From assembly GCF_013624435.2 (NCBI RefSeq), contig NZ_CP061768.1, positions 434,001 through 498,000 of the forward strand: a DNA stretch of 64,000 nucleotides, read 5' to 3'. Positions 9,666 to 17,507 of this stretch are shown in pieces (positions within the stretch are counted from its first letter, which is position 1; the number at the start of each line of letters is the position of its first letter). Position numbers and translations under genes: made by a program. The notes below the pieces were generated by a model. It was given only the letters and a program-made list of their open reading frames with translations. It was not told the DNA's origin and did no database searches. The stretch comes from Nocardioides campestrisoli. Lineage in GTDB: Bacteria; Actinomycetota; Actinomycetes; Propionibacteriales; Nocardioidaceae.

Positions 9666-11092
9666 CCGTCCCGAACGTCCTGGCCACCCGCTACGCCGGC
9701 GCCGACCTGGTGGCGATCTGGTCGCCCGAGCACAAGATCGTGCTCGAGCGGCAGCTGTGGGTCGCCGTCCTCAAGGCCCAGCGCGACCTGGGGATCGCCG
9801 TCCCCGACGGCGTGGTCGAGGCCTACGAGGCGGTCGCGGCCCGGGGCGAGGAGGCCGTCGACCTGGCCTCGATCGCCGAGCGCGAGCGGGGCACCCGGCA
9901 CGACGTGAAGGCCCGGATCGAGGAGTTCTGCGCGCTCGCCGGCCACGAGCACATCCACAAGGGGATGACCTCGCGCGACCTGACCGAGAACGTCGAGCAG
10001 CTGCAGGTCAAGCAGTCCCTGGCGCTGCTGCGCGACCGGGCGGTCGCCACCCTCGCGCGCCTCGCGCGGCTGGCCGCCGAGCACGAGACCACCGTGATGG
10101 CCGGCCGCTCCCACAACGTCGCCGCGCAGGCGACCACGCTGGGCAAGCGGTTCGCCACCGTCGCCGACGAGATGCTGATCGGCGTGCAGCGGGTCACCGA
10201 GCTGCTCGCCCGCTACCCGCTGCGCGGGATCAAGGGCCCGATGGGCACCGCCCAGGACATGCTGGACCTGCTCGACGGCGACGCCGGCAAGCTCCAGCAG
10301 CTCGAGGAGCGGGTCGCCGCGCACCTCGGCTTCGACCAGGTGCTGACCAGCGTCGGCCAGGTCTACCCGCGCTCGCTGGACTTCGACGTCCTCTCCGCGG
10401 TGGTCCAGCTGGTCGCCGGCCCCTCCAACCTGGCGACCACGATCCGGCTGATGGCCGGCATCGAGCTGGTCACCGAGGGGTTCAAGGAGGGCCAGGTCGG
10501 CTCCTCGGCGATGCCGCACAAGATGAACACCCGCTCGTGCGAGCGGGTCAACGGGCTCGCGGTGATCACCCGCGGCTACCTGTCGATGGTCGGCGAGCTG
10601 GCCGGCGACCAGTGGAACGAGGGCGACGTCTCCTGCTCCGTGGTCCGCCGGGTCGCGCTGCCCGACGCCTTCTTCGCCGCCGACGGCCTCTTCCAGACCT
10701 TCCTCACCGTGCTCGACGAGTTCGGCGCCTTCCCCGCGGTGATCCAGCGCGAGCTGGACCGCTACCTGCCGTTCCTGGCCACCACCAAGGTGCTGATGGC
10801 CGCGGTCCGGGCCGGTGTCGGCCGCGAGGTGGCCCACGAGGCGATCAAGGAGGCCGCGGTCGGGGTGGCGCTGGACATGCGCCAGGGGCAGGTGGAGAAC
10901 GACGTCTTCGACCGGCTGGCCGCCGACTCCCGGCTGGGCCTGAGCCGCGAGCAGATCGACGGGCTGGTCGCGGAGCCGATCGAGTTCACCGGCGCCGCGG
11001 TCGCGCAGACCCAGGAGGTCTGCCGGCGGGTGGCCGCGCTGGCGCAGCAGCACCCCGCTGCCGCGGCGTACAGCCCCGGCGCGATCCTCTAG
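9662..11092 (+). CDS. purB: Adenylosuccinate lyase
   Basis: A 476-residue fumarase/aspartase-superfamily lyase that cleaves SAICAR and adenylosuccinate. The superfamily signature SSAMPHKMNTRSCERV is intact and carries the mobile catalytic Ser; HDVKARIEEF and TSRDLTEN motifs are also present. It starts in an ATGA overlap with purD. With purA and purD it gives a short purine block. Confidence 0.96.
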   Translation: MTVPNVLATRYAGADLVAIWSPEHKIVLERQLWVAVLKAQRDLGIAVPDGVVEAYEAVAARGEEAVDLASIAERERGTRHDVKARIEEFCALAGHEHIHKGMTSRDLTENVEQLQVKQSLALLRDRAVATLARLARLAAEHETTVMAGRSHNVAAQATTLGKRFATVADEMLIGVQRVTELLARYPLRGIKGPMGTAQDMLDLLDGDAGKLQQLEERVAAHLGFDQVLTSVGQVYPRSLDFDVLSAVVQLVAGPSNLATTIRLMAGIELVTEGFKEGQVGSSAMPHKMNTRSCERVNGLAVITRGYLSMVGELAGDQWNEGDVSCSVVRRVALPDAFFAADGLFQTFLTVLDEFGAFPAVIQRELDRYLPFLATTKVLMAAVRAGVGREVAHEAIKEAAVGVALDMRQGQVENDVFDRLAADSRLGLSREQIDGLVAEPIEFTGAAVAQTQEVCRRVAALAQQHPAAAAYSPGAIL

Positions 11093-11110
11093 GCGCCGGC
11101 GCGGCGGCGA

Positions 11111-11169
11111 GGGATCCCCGCACAGCCGGGGATCCCCGTGGTTGGCGCGGGTTACGACACGTGCCAACC
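11111..11169. repeat. Extragenic palindromic element, copy 1 (right arm lost)
   Basis: This copy begins GGGATCCCCGCACAGCCGGG, identical to the start of the copy at 12914. It also carries the inner palindrome GGTTGGCGCG (11140-11149) and CGTGCCAACC (11160-11169). The outer right arm seen in copy 2 is not recognisable here. It lies 18 bases after purB and about 85 bases before the sigma factor gene. It may act as a purB terminator or be a REP/MITE-like element. Confidence 0.75.
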
Positions 11170-11253
11170 CGCAGGAAACCGTGCCAGGTCCGAGCGTGAA
11201 CTGACGGACGGTGCAACGATCCCCACGGTGCCGGACACGTGGGGAGCATGGGG

Positions 11254-11820
11254 ATGGGAGACGGACCGCCGCCGGACGGCGAACGCTTCGCCAGGCTGTA
11301 CGGCGACCACTTCGACGCCGTGCTCGGCTACGCGCTGCGGCGCACCGACCGCGCCGAGGACGCCGCCGACGTGGTCGCCGAGACCTTCCTGGTCGCCTGG
11401 CGCCGGTTGCGCCACGTGCCGGACGACCCTGCGGCCAGGCCGTGGCTGTACGGCACCGCCCGCCGGGTGCTGGCCAACCAGCGCCGCGGCGACCGGCGTC
11501 GTACTCGGCTCGGTGAGCGGCTGCGCCGTGACCTCGCCCTCGCCGTCCCCGACCTCAGCGACGCGGTGGTCGTGCACGACGCGGTGGACGCCGCCATGGC
11601 GTGGCTGAGCGGTCGCGACCAGGAGGTGCTGCGACTGCACCTGTGGGAACGACTGGAGTCCCGCGAGATCGCCGAGGTGCTCGGGCTCCCCGTGACCGTG
11701 GTGCGCCCGCGTCTCTCCCGGGCCCGCGCCAGGCTGCGGGACCTGCTCGGCAACGAACCGCCCCCGGTCGGACATCTCCCAGTCATGACCCAGGTCCCGC
11801 ACGCGAAGGAGGAGCGATGA
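11254..11820 (+). CDS. ECF-type RNA polymerase sigma factor
   Basis: A 188-residue sigma-70-family protein with only regions 2 and 4. Region 2 is FARLYGDHFDAVLGYALRR followed by AEDAADVVAETFLVAW; region 4 is LSGRDQEVLRLHLWERLE with the helix-turn-helix SREIAEVLGLPVTVV. The ATG at 11254 is chosen because GGGGAG ends 7 bases upstream; ATG 11248 is too close to it and GTG 11239 lacks a site. The stop overlaps the next gene by 4 bases, the usual arrangement with an anti-sigma partner. Its regulon is unknown. Confidence 0.87.
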   Translation: MGDGPPPDGERFARLYGDHFDAVLGYALRRTDRAEDAADVVAETFLVAWRRLRHVPDDPAARPWLYGTARRVLANQRRGDRRRTRLGERLRRDLALAVPDLSDAVVVHDAVDAAMAWLSGRDQEVLRLHLWERLESREIAEVLGLPVTVVRPRLSRARARLRDLLGNEPPPVGHLPVMTQVPHAKEER

Positions 11821-12914
11821 CACGCAGGCTGACCGACGAGCAGGTCTCCCGGCTGCCCCTCGCCGCGGCTCGGGCCGAGCTGATGGAGGCGATCATGGAG
11901 CAGGACGCGGCGCGCGACGAGACGGTCCGGTCCAGGGTGCGGGGATGGGGAGCCGTCCTGGGGTCGGCGGCCGCCGTCGCCGCGGTGGCGACCGGGACGC
12001 TCCTGTTCCCGGGGGCGGGCAGGGACGGCGGGGGACAACCCGGTCCGGCCGCCGAGCCCTCGTCCGCCACGAGCAGCCTGAGCAGCGCCCCGAGCGCCCC
12101 CGCGGCTCCACTCCTGACGCCGGCTCCCGTCGGCAGTCGGGAGTGGGTGGTGCCGGCCACCGGGGGCTGGAGGGTCACGTCCGTCTCGGACTACGAGTGG
12201 AGCGAGGTGTCGTTCGCGAAGGGCCGACAGCGGTTCACCGTCTCGCTGTCTCCCGCCGCGGATCGCGACTCCTACGTCGAGGACCGCAGCTACCTCGACT
12301 ACCCGCGGCGCGACCCCGGCACCAGCGTGCAGGTCCTCGGCGGCGAGGGGCTGATGTGGCCCTACTCGTCGCGCGACCACACGATGATCGGCCAGGTCGA
12401 GGGCGATCACTACCCAGAGGTGCGTGGCTCGCGGATGAGCCGCGCCGCCTTCCTGGCACTCCTCGACGACCTGGTCTGGGTTGATGACGAGACCTTCCAG
12501 GCGCTGCTGCCGGACGAGGGGTACGTCGACGAGGAGTCCCGGTCCGCCGTGGTCAAGGAGATGCTGGGCGGCATCCCGCTGCCCGACGACCTGGACCCGA
12601 TGATGCTCCCGAACGACCCGGTCCGCTCGATCGACAGCGGGGCGATCAGTCGCTATGGCACGGGTGTCGACGTCGTGGGGGCGGTGGCCTGTGCGTGGAT
12701 CGAACGCTTCGCTGCGGCGGAGGAGTCCGGCGACCAGGGGGCCGCTGAGGAGGCCCGCGAGGCGTTGGCGACCAGCCGTGACTGGCCGGTCCTCGAGGAG
12801 ATGAGGGCGGAGGGGGACTACCCAGAGGTGGTCTGGGACTACGCCGACGAGGTGCAGCGCGGTCGGGTGCCGGCGGGGTACCGGGAGGGTCTGCACTGCG
12901 AGGGGCCCCGCTAG
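11817..12914 (+). CDS. Single-pass membrane protein coupled to the ECF sigma factor (putative anti-sigma or signal protein)
   Basis: A 365-residue protein. About 50 cytoplasmic residues (SRLPLAAARAELMEAIMEQD) precede one membrane helix (GAVLGSAAAVAAVATGTLLF), then a Ser/Pro/Ala-rich linker and an outside domain of about 270 residues with Trp- and Tyr-rich segments. I do not recognise the outside domain. The topology and the ATGA overlap with the sigma gene fit a regulator of that sigma factor, but no zinc-binding anti-sigma HxxxCxxC motif is present, so it may instead be a target or sensor. Confidence 0.6.
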   Translation: MTRRLTDEQVSRLPLAAARAELMEAIMEQDAARDETVRSRVRGWGAVLGSAAAVAAVATGTLLFPGAGRDGGGQPGPAAEPSSATSSLSSAPSAPAAPLLTPAPVGSREWVVPATGGWRVTSVSDYEWSEVSFAKGRQRFTVSLSPAADRDSYVEDRSYLDYPRRDPGTSVQVLGGEGLMWPYSSRDHTMIGQVEGDHYPEVRGSRMSRAAFLALLDDLVWVDDETFQALLPDEGYVDEESRSAVVKEMLGGIPLPDDLDPMMLPNDPVRSIDSGAISRYGTGVDVVGAVACAWIERFAAAEESGDQGAAEEAREALATSRDWPVLEEMRAEGDYPEVVWDYADEVQRGRVPAGYREGLHCEGPR

Positions 12915-12999
12915 GGATCCCCGCACAGCCGGGGATCGCGCGGGTTGGCACGGCTTACGACGCGTGCCAACCCCAAGGAACCCCGGCTGTGCGGGGATC
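12914..12999. repeat. Extragenic nested palindrome, copy 2 (complete)
   Basis: An outer perfect 19-bp inverted repeat (12916-12934 against 12981-12999; GATCCCCGCACAGCCGGGG) encloses an inner perfect 10-bp inverted repeat (GGTTGGCACG at 12943-12952, CGTGCCAACC at 12963-12972). It starts at the stop codon of the 11817 gene. Copy 1 lies upstream of the sigma factor, so the two copies bracket a 1.8-kb gene pair, and copy 2 also marks the left border of the catabolic island. It could fold as a strong terminator. Mobility is inference. Confidence 0.8.
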
Positions 13000-13030
13000 G
13001 CCAGTCCGGGCGGAGCCGCGATCGAGGTCA

Positions 13031-13049
13031 TGCATATATGATCTACGAA
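13031..13049 (+). promoter_or_regulatory. AT-rich regulon box 1 with TATGAT -10
   Basis: TGCATATATGATCTACGAA. TATGAT at 13037-13042 is a good actinobacterial -10. It overlaps the shared ATATATGATCT operator-like motif. It drives the 13096-14251 pair with a leader of about 47 bases that contains a GGAGA ribosome binding site. Confidence 0.75.
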
Positions 13050-13095
13050 CGCATCCGCGGGAGGTCGGCTCCCGTCGACCACAGGAGAGCTCGTC

Positions 13096-13869
13096 ATGAC
13101 AGTCGCCGAGGCGGACGGGGCGAGGATCGCCACCCGGGAGAGCAAGGGGGTCCGGTTCGCCCTGGTCCTGCCCTCCACCAACACCTCCGTGGAGCGCGAG
13201 CTGCACCACCTGCGGCCGCAGGACTGCTCGTGGCACACCGGGCGGATCATGATCAAGGCGCCGGCGCTCGACTCCTCCGACGCGTTCGGCGCCTTCCGTG
13301 AGTGCCTCAACGAGGCGCTGCCGGACGCGCTGACCGTGGTGATGACCTGCAAGCCCGACTACGTGGTGATGGGGATGTCGGCGGAGACCTTCTGGGGCGG
13401 GGTGGCCGGCAATGCGGCGTTCGAGCAGGGGGTCCGGGAGATGACCGGCCTCGAGGTGACGACGGGCGCCACTGCCGCCGGCGAGGCGCTCAAGGCGTTC
13501 GGTGCGCGGCGGATCGGTGTGGTCACGCCCTACCAGCCGGTCGGGGACGAGCAGGTCGTCGCCTACTTCACCGAGCTGGGCTACGAGGTCGCCGCGATCA
13601 CCGGCCTCTGCTCGGAGTCGGCCACCTCGATCGCCGACGAGACCCCGGAGACCCTGCGCGAGGCCTTCCTGTCCGTGGACGGGCCGGACGTCGACGCGCT
13701 GATCCAGTGCGGCACCAACCTGGAGTGCGTCGCGGTGGCCGCCGAGCTGGAGCGCGAGCTGGGCAAGCCGGTGATCGCGATCAACGTCGCCACCGCGTGG
13801 CACGCGTTCCGGGTCAACGGGATCGCCGACAAGATCCACGGCCACGGCTCGCTGCTCGAGCTGCACTGA
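13096..13869 (+). CDS. Maleate isomerase / arylmalonate decarboxylase-family protein, copy 1
   Basis: A 257-residue member of the Asp/Glu racemase superfamily. The N-terminal PSTNTSVERE loop, the MTCKPDYVVMGMSAETFWGG segment and the QCGTNL segment are those of maleate cis-trans isomerases (NicE/Amd-type), with one Cys in each half positioned for the two-cysteine mechanism. It would convert cis (maleate-type) to trans (fumarate-type) dicarboxylates in the cytoplasm. A paralogue lies at 40708. In this island an alkyl-substituted maleate from a pyrrole ring is a plausible substrate; that is inference. An ATG with GGAGA 8 bases upstream sets the start. Confidence 0.8.
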   Translation: MTVAEADGARIATRESKGVRFALVLPSTNTSVERELHHLRPQDCSWHTGRIMIKAPALDSSDAFGAFRECLNEALPDALTVVMTCKPDYVVMGMSAETFWGGVAGNAAFEQGVREMTGLEVTTGATAAGEALKAFGARRIGVVTPYQPVGDEQVVAYFTELGYEVAAITGLCSESATSIADETPETLREAFLSVDGPDVDALIQCGTNLECVAVAAELERELGKPVIAINVATAWHAFRVNGIADKIHGHGSLLELH

Positions 13870-13933
13870 GCTGACTGAGCGGCAAGGACGCCGGTCGCCG
13901 ACCTGGCGGCCGCACCGAGAGAAGAGGACGCAC

Positions 13934-14251
13934 ATGTTCAACCACGTGGGCCACCTGACCCTGTCCGAGGACGTCACCGACGCCCAGGTCGAGGGGATCG
14001 TCGACGGCTTGCTCGCCCTGCCCGGTCGGATCCCGGGACTGGTGGCCGCCGAGGTCGTCCGCGACGCCGGACTGGGGGCGGGCAACGCGCACCTGCGCTT
14101 CCACATGCGCTTCGACTCCCGGGAGGACTGGGAGGGCTACCGGATGCACCCCGAGCACGTGTCGGTGGTCAAGGAGCGGATCGCGCCGGCGCTGGCGGGC
14201 AAGGCCTTCGTGCAGTACGACGACGCCGAGGTCCGCACGTCGTCCATCTGA
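13934..14251 (+). CDS. Dabb-family (stress-responsive alpha/beta barrel) small protein
   Basis: A 105-residue protein with the ferredoxin-like dimeric alpha/beta-barrel pattern of the Dabb family: FNHVGHLTL strand, helix DAQVEGIVDGLLALPGRIPG, strand pairs, then RFDSREDWEGYRMHPEHVSV. Members include small plant and bacterial enzymes such as olivetolic acid cyclase and many of unknown role. It lies 64 bases after the isomerase gene with AGAGAAGAGG upstream, and is likely co-transcribed. Its function here is unknown; binding or cyclisation of a small hydrophobic intermediate is possible. Confidence 0.7.
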   Translation: MFNHVGHLTLSEDVTDAQVEGIVDGLLALPGRIPGLVAAEVVRDAGLGAGNAHLRFHMRFDSREDWEGYRMHPEHVSVVKERIAPALAGKAFVQYDDAEVRTSSI

Positions 14252-14272
14252 GATCCCGCACCCAGAGTCAGA

Positions 14273-14288
14273 CAATATATGATCTATG
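14273..14288 (+). promoter_or_regulatory. AT-rich regulon box 2; leaderless promoter
   Basis: CAATATATGATCTATG. The TATGAT hexamer at 14278-14283 is followed by exactly 6 bases and then the ATG at 14290, so the predicted transcript start is the A of the start codon. No ribosome binding site exists. Box and -10 overlap, so a bound repressor would block the promoter. Confidence 0.8.
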
Positions 14289-14289
14289 A

Positions 14290-15387
14290 ATGGCCTTCTC
14301 TACGATCACCGACCTTGACGTCGCCTCCGCCCAGCAGCGCAGTCGTGAGCTGCTCGACCGGCTGCTCAGCACCGACTCGCAGACCTACGTCACCGGGCCG
14401 CGCGGCACCGGGGCGGGGCAGCGGGTCCTGGTGCTCGGCGGCACCGGCTACATCGGCCGCGCCCTGCTGCCGGAGCTCGCTCGCCGGGGCTATGCCCCGG
14501 CCGTGCTTGCCCGCTCTGCCGGGGTGAAGGACGAGCCCGAGTTCGCCGACGTCGAGGTCGTGGTGGGCGATCCCACGCGCGCGCAGGACGTGCTGGACGC
14601 GGTGGCCTCCGCCCCGACGTCGGTGGTCGTCTCGCTACTCAGCGGCCGTCGCCCCAACGACGCGGAGGAGTGCCGCCTGGTCGACCACGAGGCCGTGGTC
14701 AACGGGATCAGGGCCGCGGTCGAGCACCGGGTGGAGCAGTTCATCCACGTCAGCGACTTCGGCGCCTACCGCCCCGAGCTCATCCCGCAGGTCTACAAGC
14801 TGCAGGTCGAGGGTGAGCTGATCGGGCAGCACCACGGCCCGCTGCCCTGGACGATCATCCGGCCGACCGCGTACTACCCGTACCTCTCGATGACGTTCGG
14901 CGACGTCAAGAACGGCGAGAAGTACCGCATCTTCGACCACGGCGAGTACAACGTGGTCAACCCGATCGCCCGCGAGGACCTGGCCGAGTTCATCGTCAAC
15001 CAGGTCCTCGACCCGGACGCGCTGGGCCGGGTCCTGCCCGTGGGCGGCCCCTGGGCGCCGGACAACGTGGTCACCCTCAAGGCCGCAGGCCAGATGATGT
15101 TCGACGTGACCGGGCGCGAGCCCGACTGGGACGTCGTCCCGATGGCCGCGTGGGACAAGAAGATCGCCCGGCTCACCCGGATGGGCAAGGTGGTCAAGAA
15201 GCTGGAGCCGGTGGCCTACTACCTCGAGGCCGCCAAGTACTGGTCGGTGGTCGACCACGTCGCCCCGGCGTACGGCGAGCGCACGCTGCGCGGGTTCATG
15301 GAGAAGCTCAAGGACCGCGAGTTCCCCACCGGAAGCTTCCGGGAGCGGATGAAGAGCGGCACGAACCTGATGCCCACCGACGTCTGA
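14290..15387 (+). CDS. Divinyl chlorophyllide 8-vinyl-reductase (DVR/BciA)-like atypical SDR
   Basis: A 365-residue NAD(P)-binding protein. The cofactor loop VLVLGGTGYIGRALLPELAR lies at residues 47-66. Later segments match what I recall of plant DVR and BciA: YKLQVEGEL, WTIIRPTAYYPYLS, VVNPIAREDLAEFI, VLPVGGPW, TGREPDWDVVP and the C-terminal YGERTLRGFMEKL. DVR reduces the 8-vinyl group of divinyl chlorophyll(ide)s. A lone copy in an island with PAO- and RCCR-like genes and no photosynthesis genes points to a role in pigment breakdown. A general NmrA-like reductase is the main alternative. Confidence 0.65.
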   Translation: MAFSTITDLDVASAQQRSRELLDRLLSTDSQTYVTGPRGTGAGQRVLVLGGTGYIGRALLPELARRGYAPAVLARSAGVKDEPEFADVEVVVGDPTRAQDVLDAVASAPTSVVVSLLSGRRPNDAEECRLVDHEAVVNGIRAAVEHRVEQFIHVSDFGAYRPELIPQVYKLQVEGELIGQHHGPLPWTIIRPTAYYPYLSMTFGDVKNGEKYRIFDHGEYNVVNPIAREDLAEFIVNQVLDPDALGRVLPVGGPWAPDNVVTLKAAGQMMFDVTGREPDWDVVPMAAWDKKIARLTRMGKVVKKLEPVAYYLEAAKYWSVVDHVAPAYGERTLRGFMEKLKDREFPTGSFRERMKSGTNLMPTDV

Positions 15388-15429
15388 GGGACCTGGCGGA
15401 CCCTCAGACGCCGGTGCCGGAAGGGGGCA

Positions 15430-16146
15430 TCAGAAGGCGGTGGTGCCTGGCTTGATCACGCCGAGCACCGCCGCCAGCACCACCATCGCCCAGATGCCGT
15501 ACACCCAGGGCTCGCTGCGGCGGATGGAGCCGACGATGCCCCGCTCGACCTCGGGAGTCGAGCCGGTCGTCATCAGTGCTCCGAAGGCCGGCCCGAACGG
15601 GCGCAGCGCCCGGCGGATCATCACGCCGCAGAGGATGCACAGGCCGTAGGCGAGCACCTTGGCGCCGAGCCACCTGGGGTTGGTGTCGACCCCGAACGGC
15701 TCCGAGGCCAGCAGGGCGTAGCCGCCCACGACGACCAGCGCCGCCGAGAGCGCCCAGCGCACGTAGAGGTCTGCCTGGTGGTAGACGTGCCCGCGGCGGC
15801 TGTCACCGCCGCGGGCCTCGAGCAGCGAGACGGTCAGCCAGGTCAGCGTGCCGACCCAGGCCAGCGCCAGCATCCACCCGGTCAGGAAGAACTCGTCCCC
15901 GAGCGGGCCGTAGTACATCAGGGTCAGGCCGCTGGCGCCGAAGAGGATCAGCGACACCCGAGGTGCCAGGTCGCAGCCGACCATGATCTTGGCGGCCACC
16001 GCCCGGGTCTCCGGCTGCAGCTCGGGTTTGATGATGAACCGGCTGGAGTAGTAGACGCCGAGGTCGCCCCCGAGCCAGTACACGAAGAGCAGGATGTGCA
16101 GCAGGATCGCCAGGGTGTGGCCGTTGAGGCCGTGGGCTACCTCCAC
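15430..16146 (-). CDS. Polytopic membrane protein, CopD/DUF2269-like
   Basis: A 238-residue protein with about six membrane helices. The first contains HTLAILLHILLFVYWLGGD, with His residues spaced as in CopD-like and other haem- or copper-binding four-helix membrane families. The GTG at 16146 is one base downstream of the cupin gene stop, so the two are translationally linked. No enzyme motif is visible. A metal or electron-transfer role in the membrane is a guess. Confidence 0.6.
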   Translation of the reverse strand: MEVAHGLNGHTLAILLHILLFVYWLGGDLGVYYSSRFIIKPELQPETRAVAAKIMVGCDLAPRVSLILFGASGLTLMYYGPLGDEFFLTGWMLALAWVGTLTWLTVSLLEARGGDSRRGHVYHQADLYVRWALSAALVVVGGYALLASEPFGVDTNPRWLGAKVLAYGLCILCGVMIRRALRPFGPAFGALMTTGSTPEVERGIVGSIRRSEPWVYGIWAMVVLAAVLGVIKPGTTAF

Positions 16147-16147
16147 C

Positions 16148-17467
16148 TCACATCCCGTCGCCGTCCCAGCGCCCGCGGGAGCGGCTGCGCACCGGGAGGC
16201 TGGAGATGATCGGCGCGGGGATCGGGTCGCCCTTCTTCCAGGGCCGGCCCTGGCCCCAGTTGTGGGCGCCGGCGTCGGTGCGCTCGTCGGCGTGCTCGGT
16301 CTCCCGGCCGCTCCAGCCCCAGTCGAGGTCGATCATCTCGCGCGCCTGCGGCTCGTGGGTGTGCTCCTCGTCGGAGTGGGTGTGCCCCTCGTCCGCATGG
16401 TCGTGCGAGTGGTCGTGGTCGTGGTCGTGCGAGTGACCCTCGTGGCCGCCGTGCCCACCCTGGAGGTTGAAGGCGTCGAGCGCCTTGGCGATCGCGATCG
16501 CGGACCGGTCGGCGCCGGAGCCGTGATGCCTGACGGGAGCGTCGTAGCGGTCCTGGTCCTTCTGGAACTGCCACGAGGCGGTCAGCTGGCGCATGTCCTC
16601 GTCGGTGCGCCACGGCTGCGCCAGGTCGTGGGTGGAGCTCGACCACCGGAGGGCGGGGTGCGGGCTGTCGTCGAGTCCCTCGGGTCCGTAGTTGACACCC
16701 TCGCCGCCCCAGCGCACCCACTCGTTCTGGGTGTACCAGTTGGCCAGCTCGCCGTCGGAGCGCAGCAGCCAGGTCGCGCCGCCCTCCATGGTGGTGAAGT
16801 GCCCGTGCTTGACCCGCGCCGGCCGGAAGAAGTAGGTCCCGAGGTCCAGGGTGCCGAAGTTGTACTCCATGTGGCCCTGGGTGGTGTACGCCTCCTCGTA
16901 GCAGGGGTGGTGGGCGAGCCGGTGGTCCGCCCAGCCCTCCTGCGCATGCACCAGCCGGGTGTAGAAGCCGGTGGTCGGGTCCACGTGGAGGTACTTGATG
17001 AAGAGGCCCGGCATCGGCCCCGGGTTGGGCACGGCGTCCCAGCTCATCGCCTCGGAGTCGATGACGATGACCTCCTCGCGCGCGTCCTCCCAGGCGGACG
17101 CCGCGGCCGGCGAGTCGACCGGGTCGAAGCCCGCGTCGCCGTACTCGCGGTAGTGCAGGATCTTGGTCCCCTCGGCGATCCGCAGGTAGTCGTTCGGGAC
17201 ACCCTTCGGGGCGTACACGTAGCCGCCCTTGCCGATCGTGCGGCCGCCGTAGTCGATCTCGCCCTCGAGCACGTAGTACTCGGTGTTGGCGTGGTGGATG
17301 CCCGGGCCTCGGCCCCAGTCGGTGTGGAAGTCCACGCGCAGCGACGAGGAGCCGTCCTCCTCGTCCACCGAGAGGCGGCGCTCGCTGGCGCGCCCCTCGC
17401 CGCCGGGCAGCTCAGCGCCATGCCAGACGTAGTCGTCTTCCTGGATCAGTTCCACGTGGGGTCGCAC
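16148..17467 (-). CDS. Cupin-fold protein with a histidine-rich metal-binding segment
   Basis: A 439-residue protein. Residues ~40-110 form a cupin (PGIHHANTEYYVLEGEIDYG then KGGYVYAPKGVPN); a second cupin-like half follows, with a HMEYNFGTLDLGTYFFRPAR segment. Near residue 345 comes a run of His, Gly, Asp and Glu (HEGHSHDHDHDHSHDHADEG) like metal-chaperone tails. The GTG start at 17467 has a GGAGG site. It may be a dioxygenase or a ligand-binding protein that stores or hands over a metal. In a chlorophyll-degrading island a Mg/Zn/Ni handling role is attractive but unproven. Confidence 0.6.
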   Translation of the reverse strand: MRPHVELIQEDDYVWHGAELPGGEGRASERRLSVDEEDGSSSLRVDFHTDWGRGPGIHHANTEYYVLEGEIDYGGRTIGKGGYVYAPKGVPNDYLRIAEGTKILHYREYGDAGFDPVDSPAAASAWEDAREEVIVIDSEAMSWDAVPNPGPMPGLFIKYLHVDPTTGFYTRLVHAQEGWADHRLAHHPCYEEAYTTQGHMEYNFGTLDLGTYFFRPARVKHGHFTTMEGGATWLLRSDGELANWYTQNEWVRWGGEGVNYGPEGLDDSPHPALRWSSSTHDLAQPWRTDEDMRQLTASWQFQKDQDRYDAPVRHHGSGADRSAIAIAKALDAFNLQGGHGGHEGHSHDHDHDHSHDHADEGHTHSDEEHTHEPQAREMIDLDWGWSGRETEHADERTDAGAHNWGQGRPWKKGDPIPAPIISSLPVRSRSRGRWDGDGM

Positions 17468-17490
17468 GTAAGCCTCCGTCGCTCGAATGA

Positions 17491-17507
17491 AAATATATGA
17501 TATCTAA
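17491..17507 (-). promoter_or_regulatory. AT-rich regulon box 3
   Basis: AAATATATGATATCTAA on the plus strand. It lies in the 36-base gap between the acyl-CoA synthetase stop and the cupin gene start and reads TATCAT/TATATT toward the cupin gene. It matches the reverse complement of box 7 at nearly every base (AATATAYGATATCT). It allows the cupin-membrane protein pair to be expressed separately from the upstream genes. Confidence 0.75.

Noticed and set aside
11111..12999. CRISPR-like repeat (CCCCGCACAGCCGGGG hairpin resembling type I-E repeats)
   Set aside because: Only two sites 1.8 kb apart, with no regular spacers and no cas genes; the nested palindrome is better read as an extragenic element.
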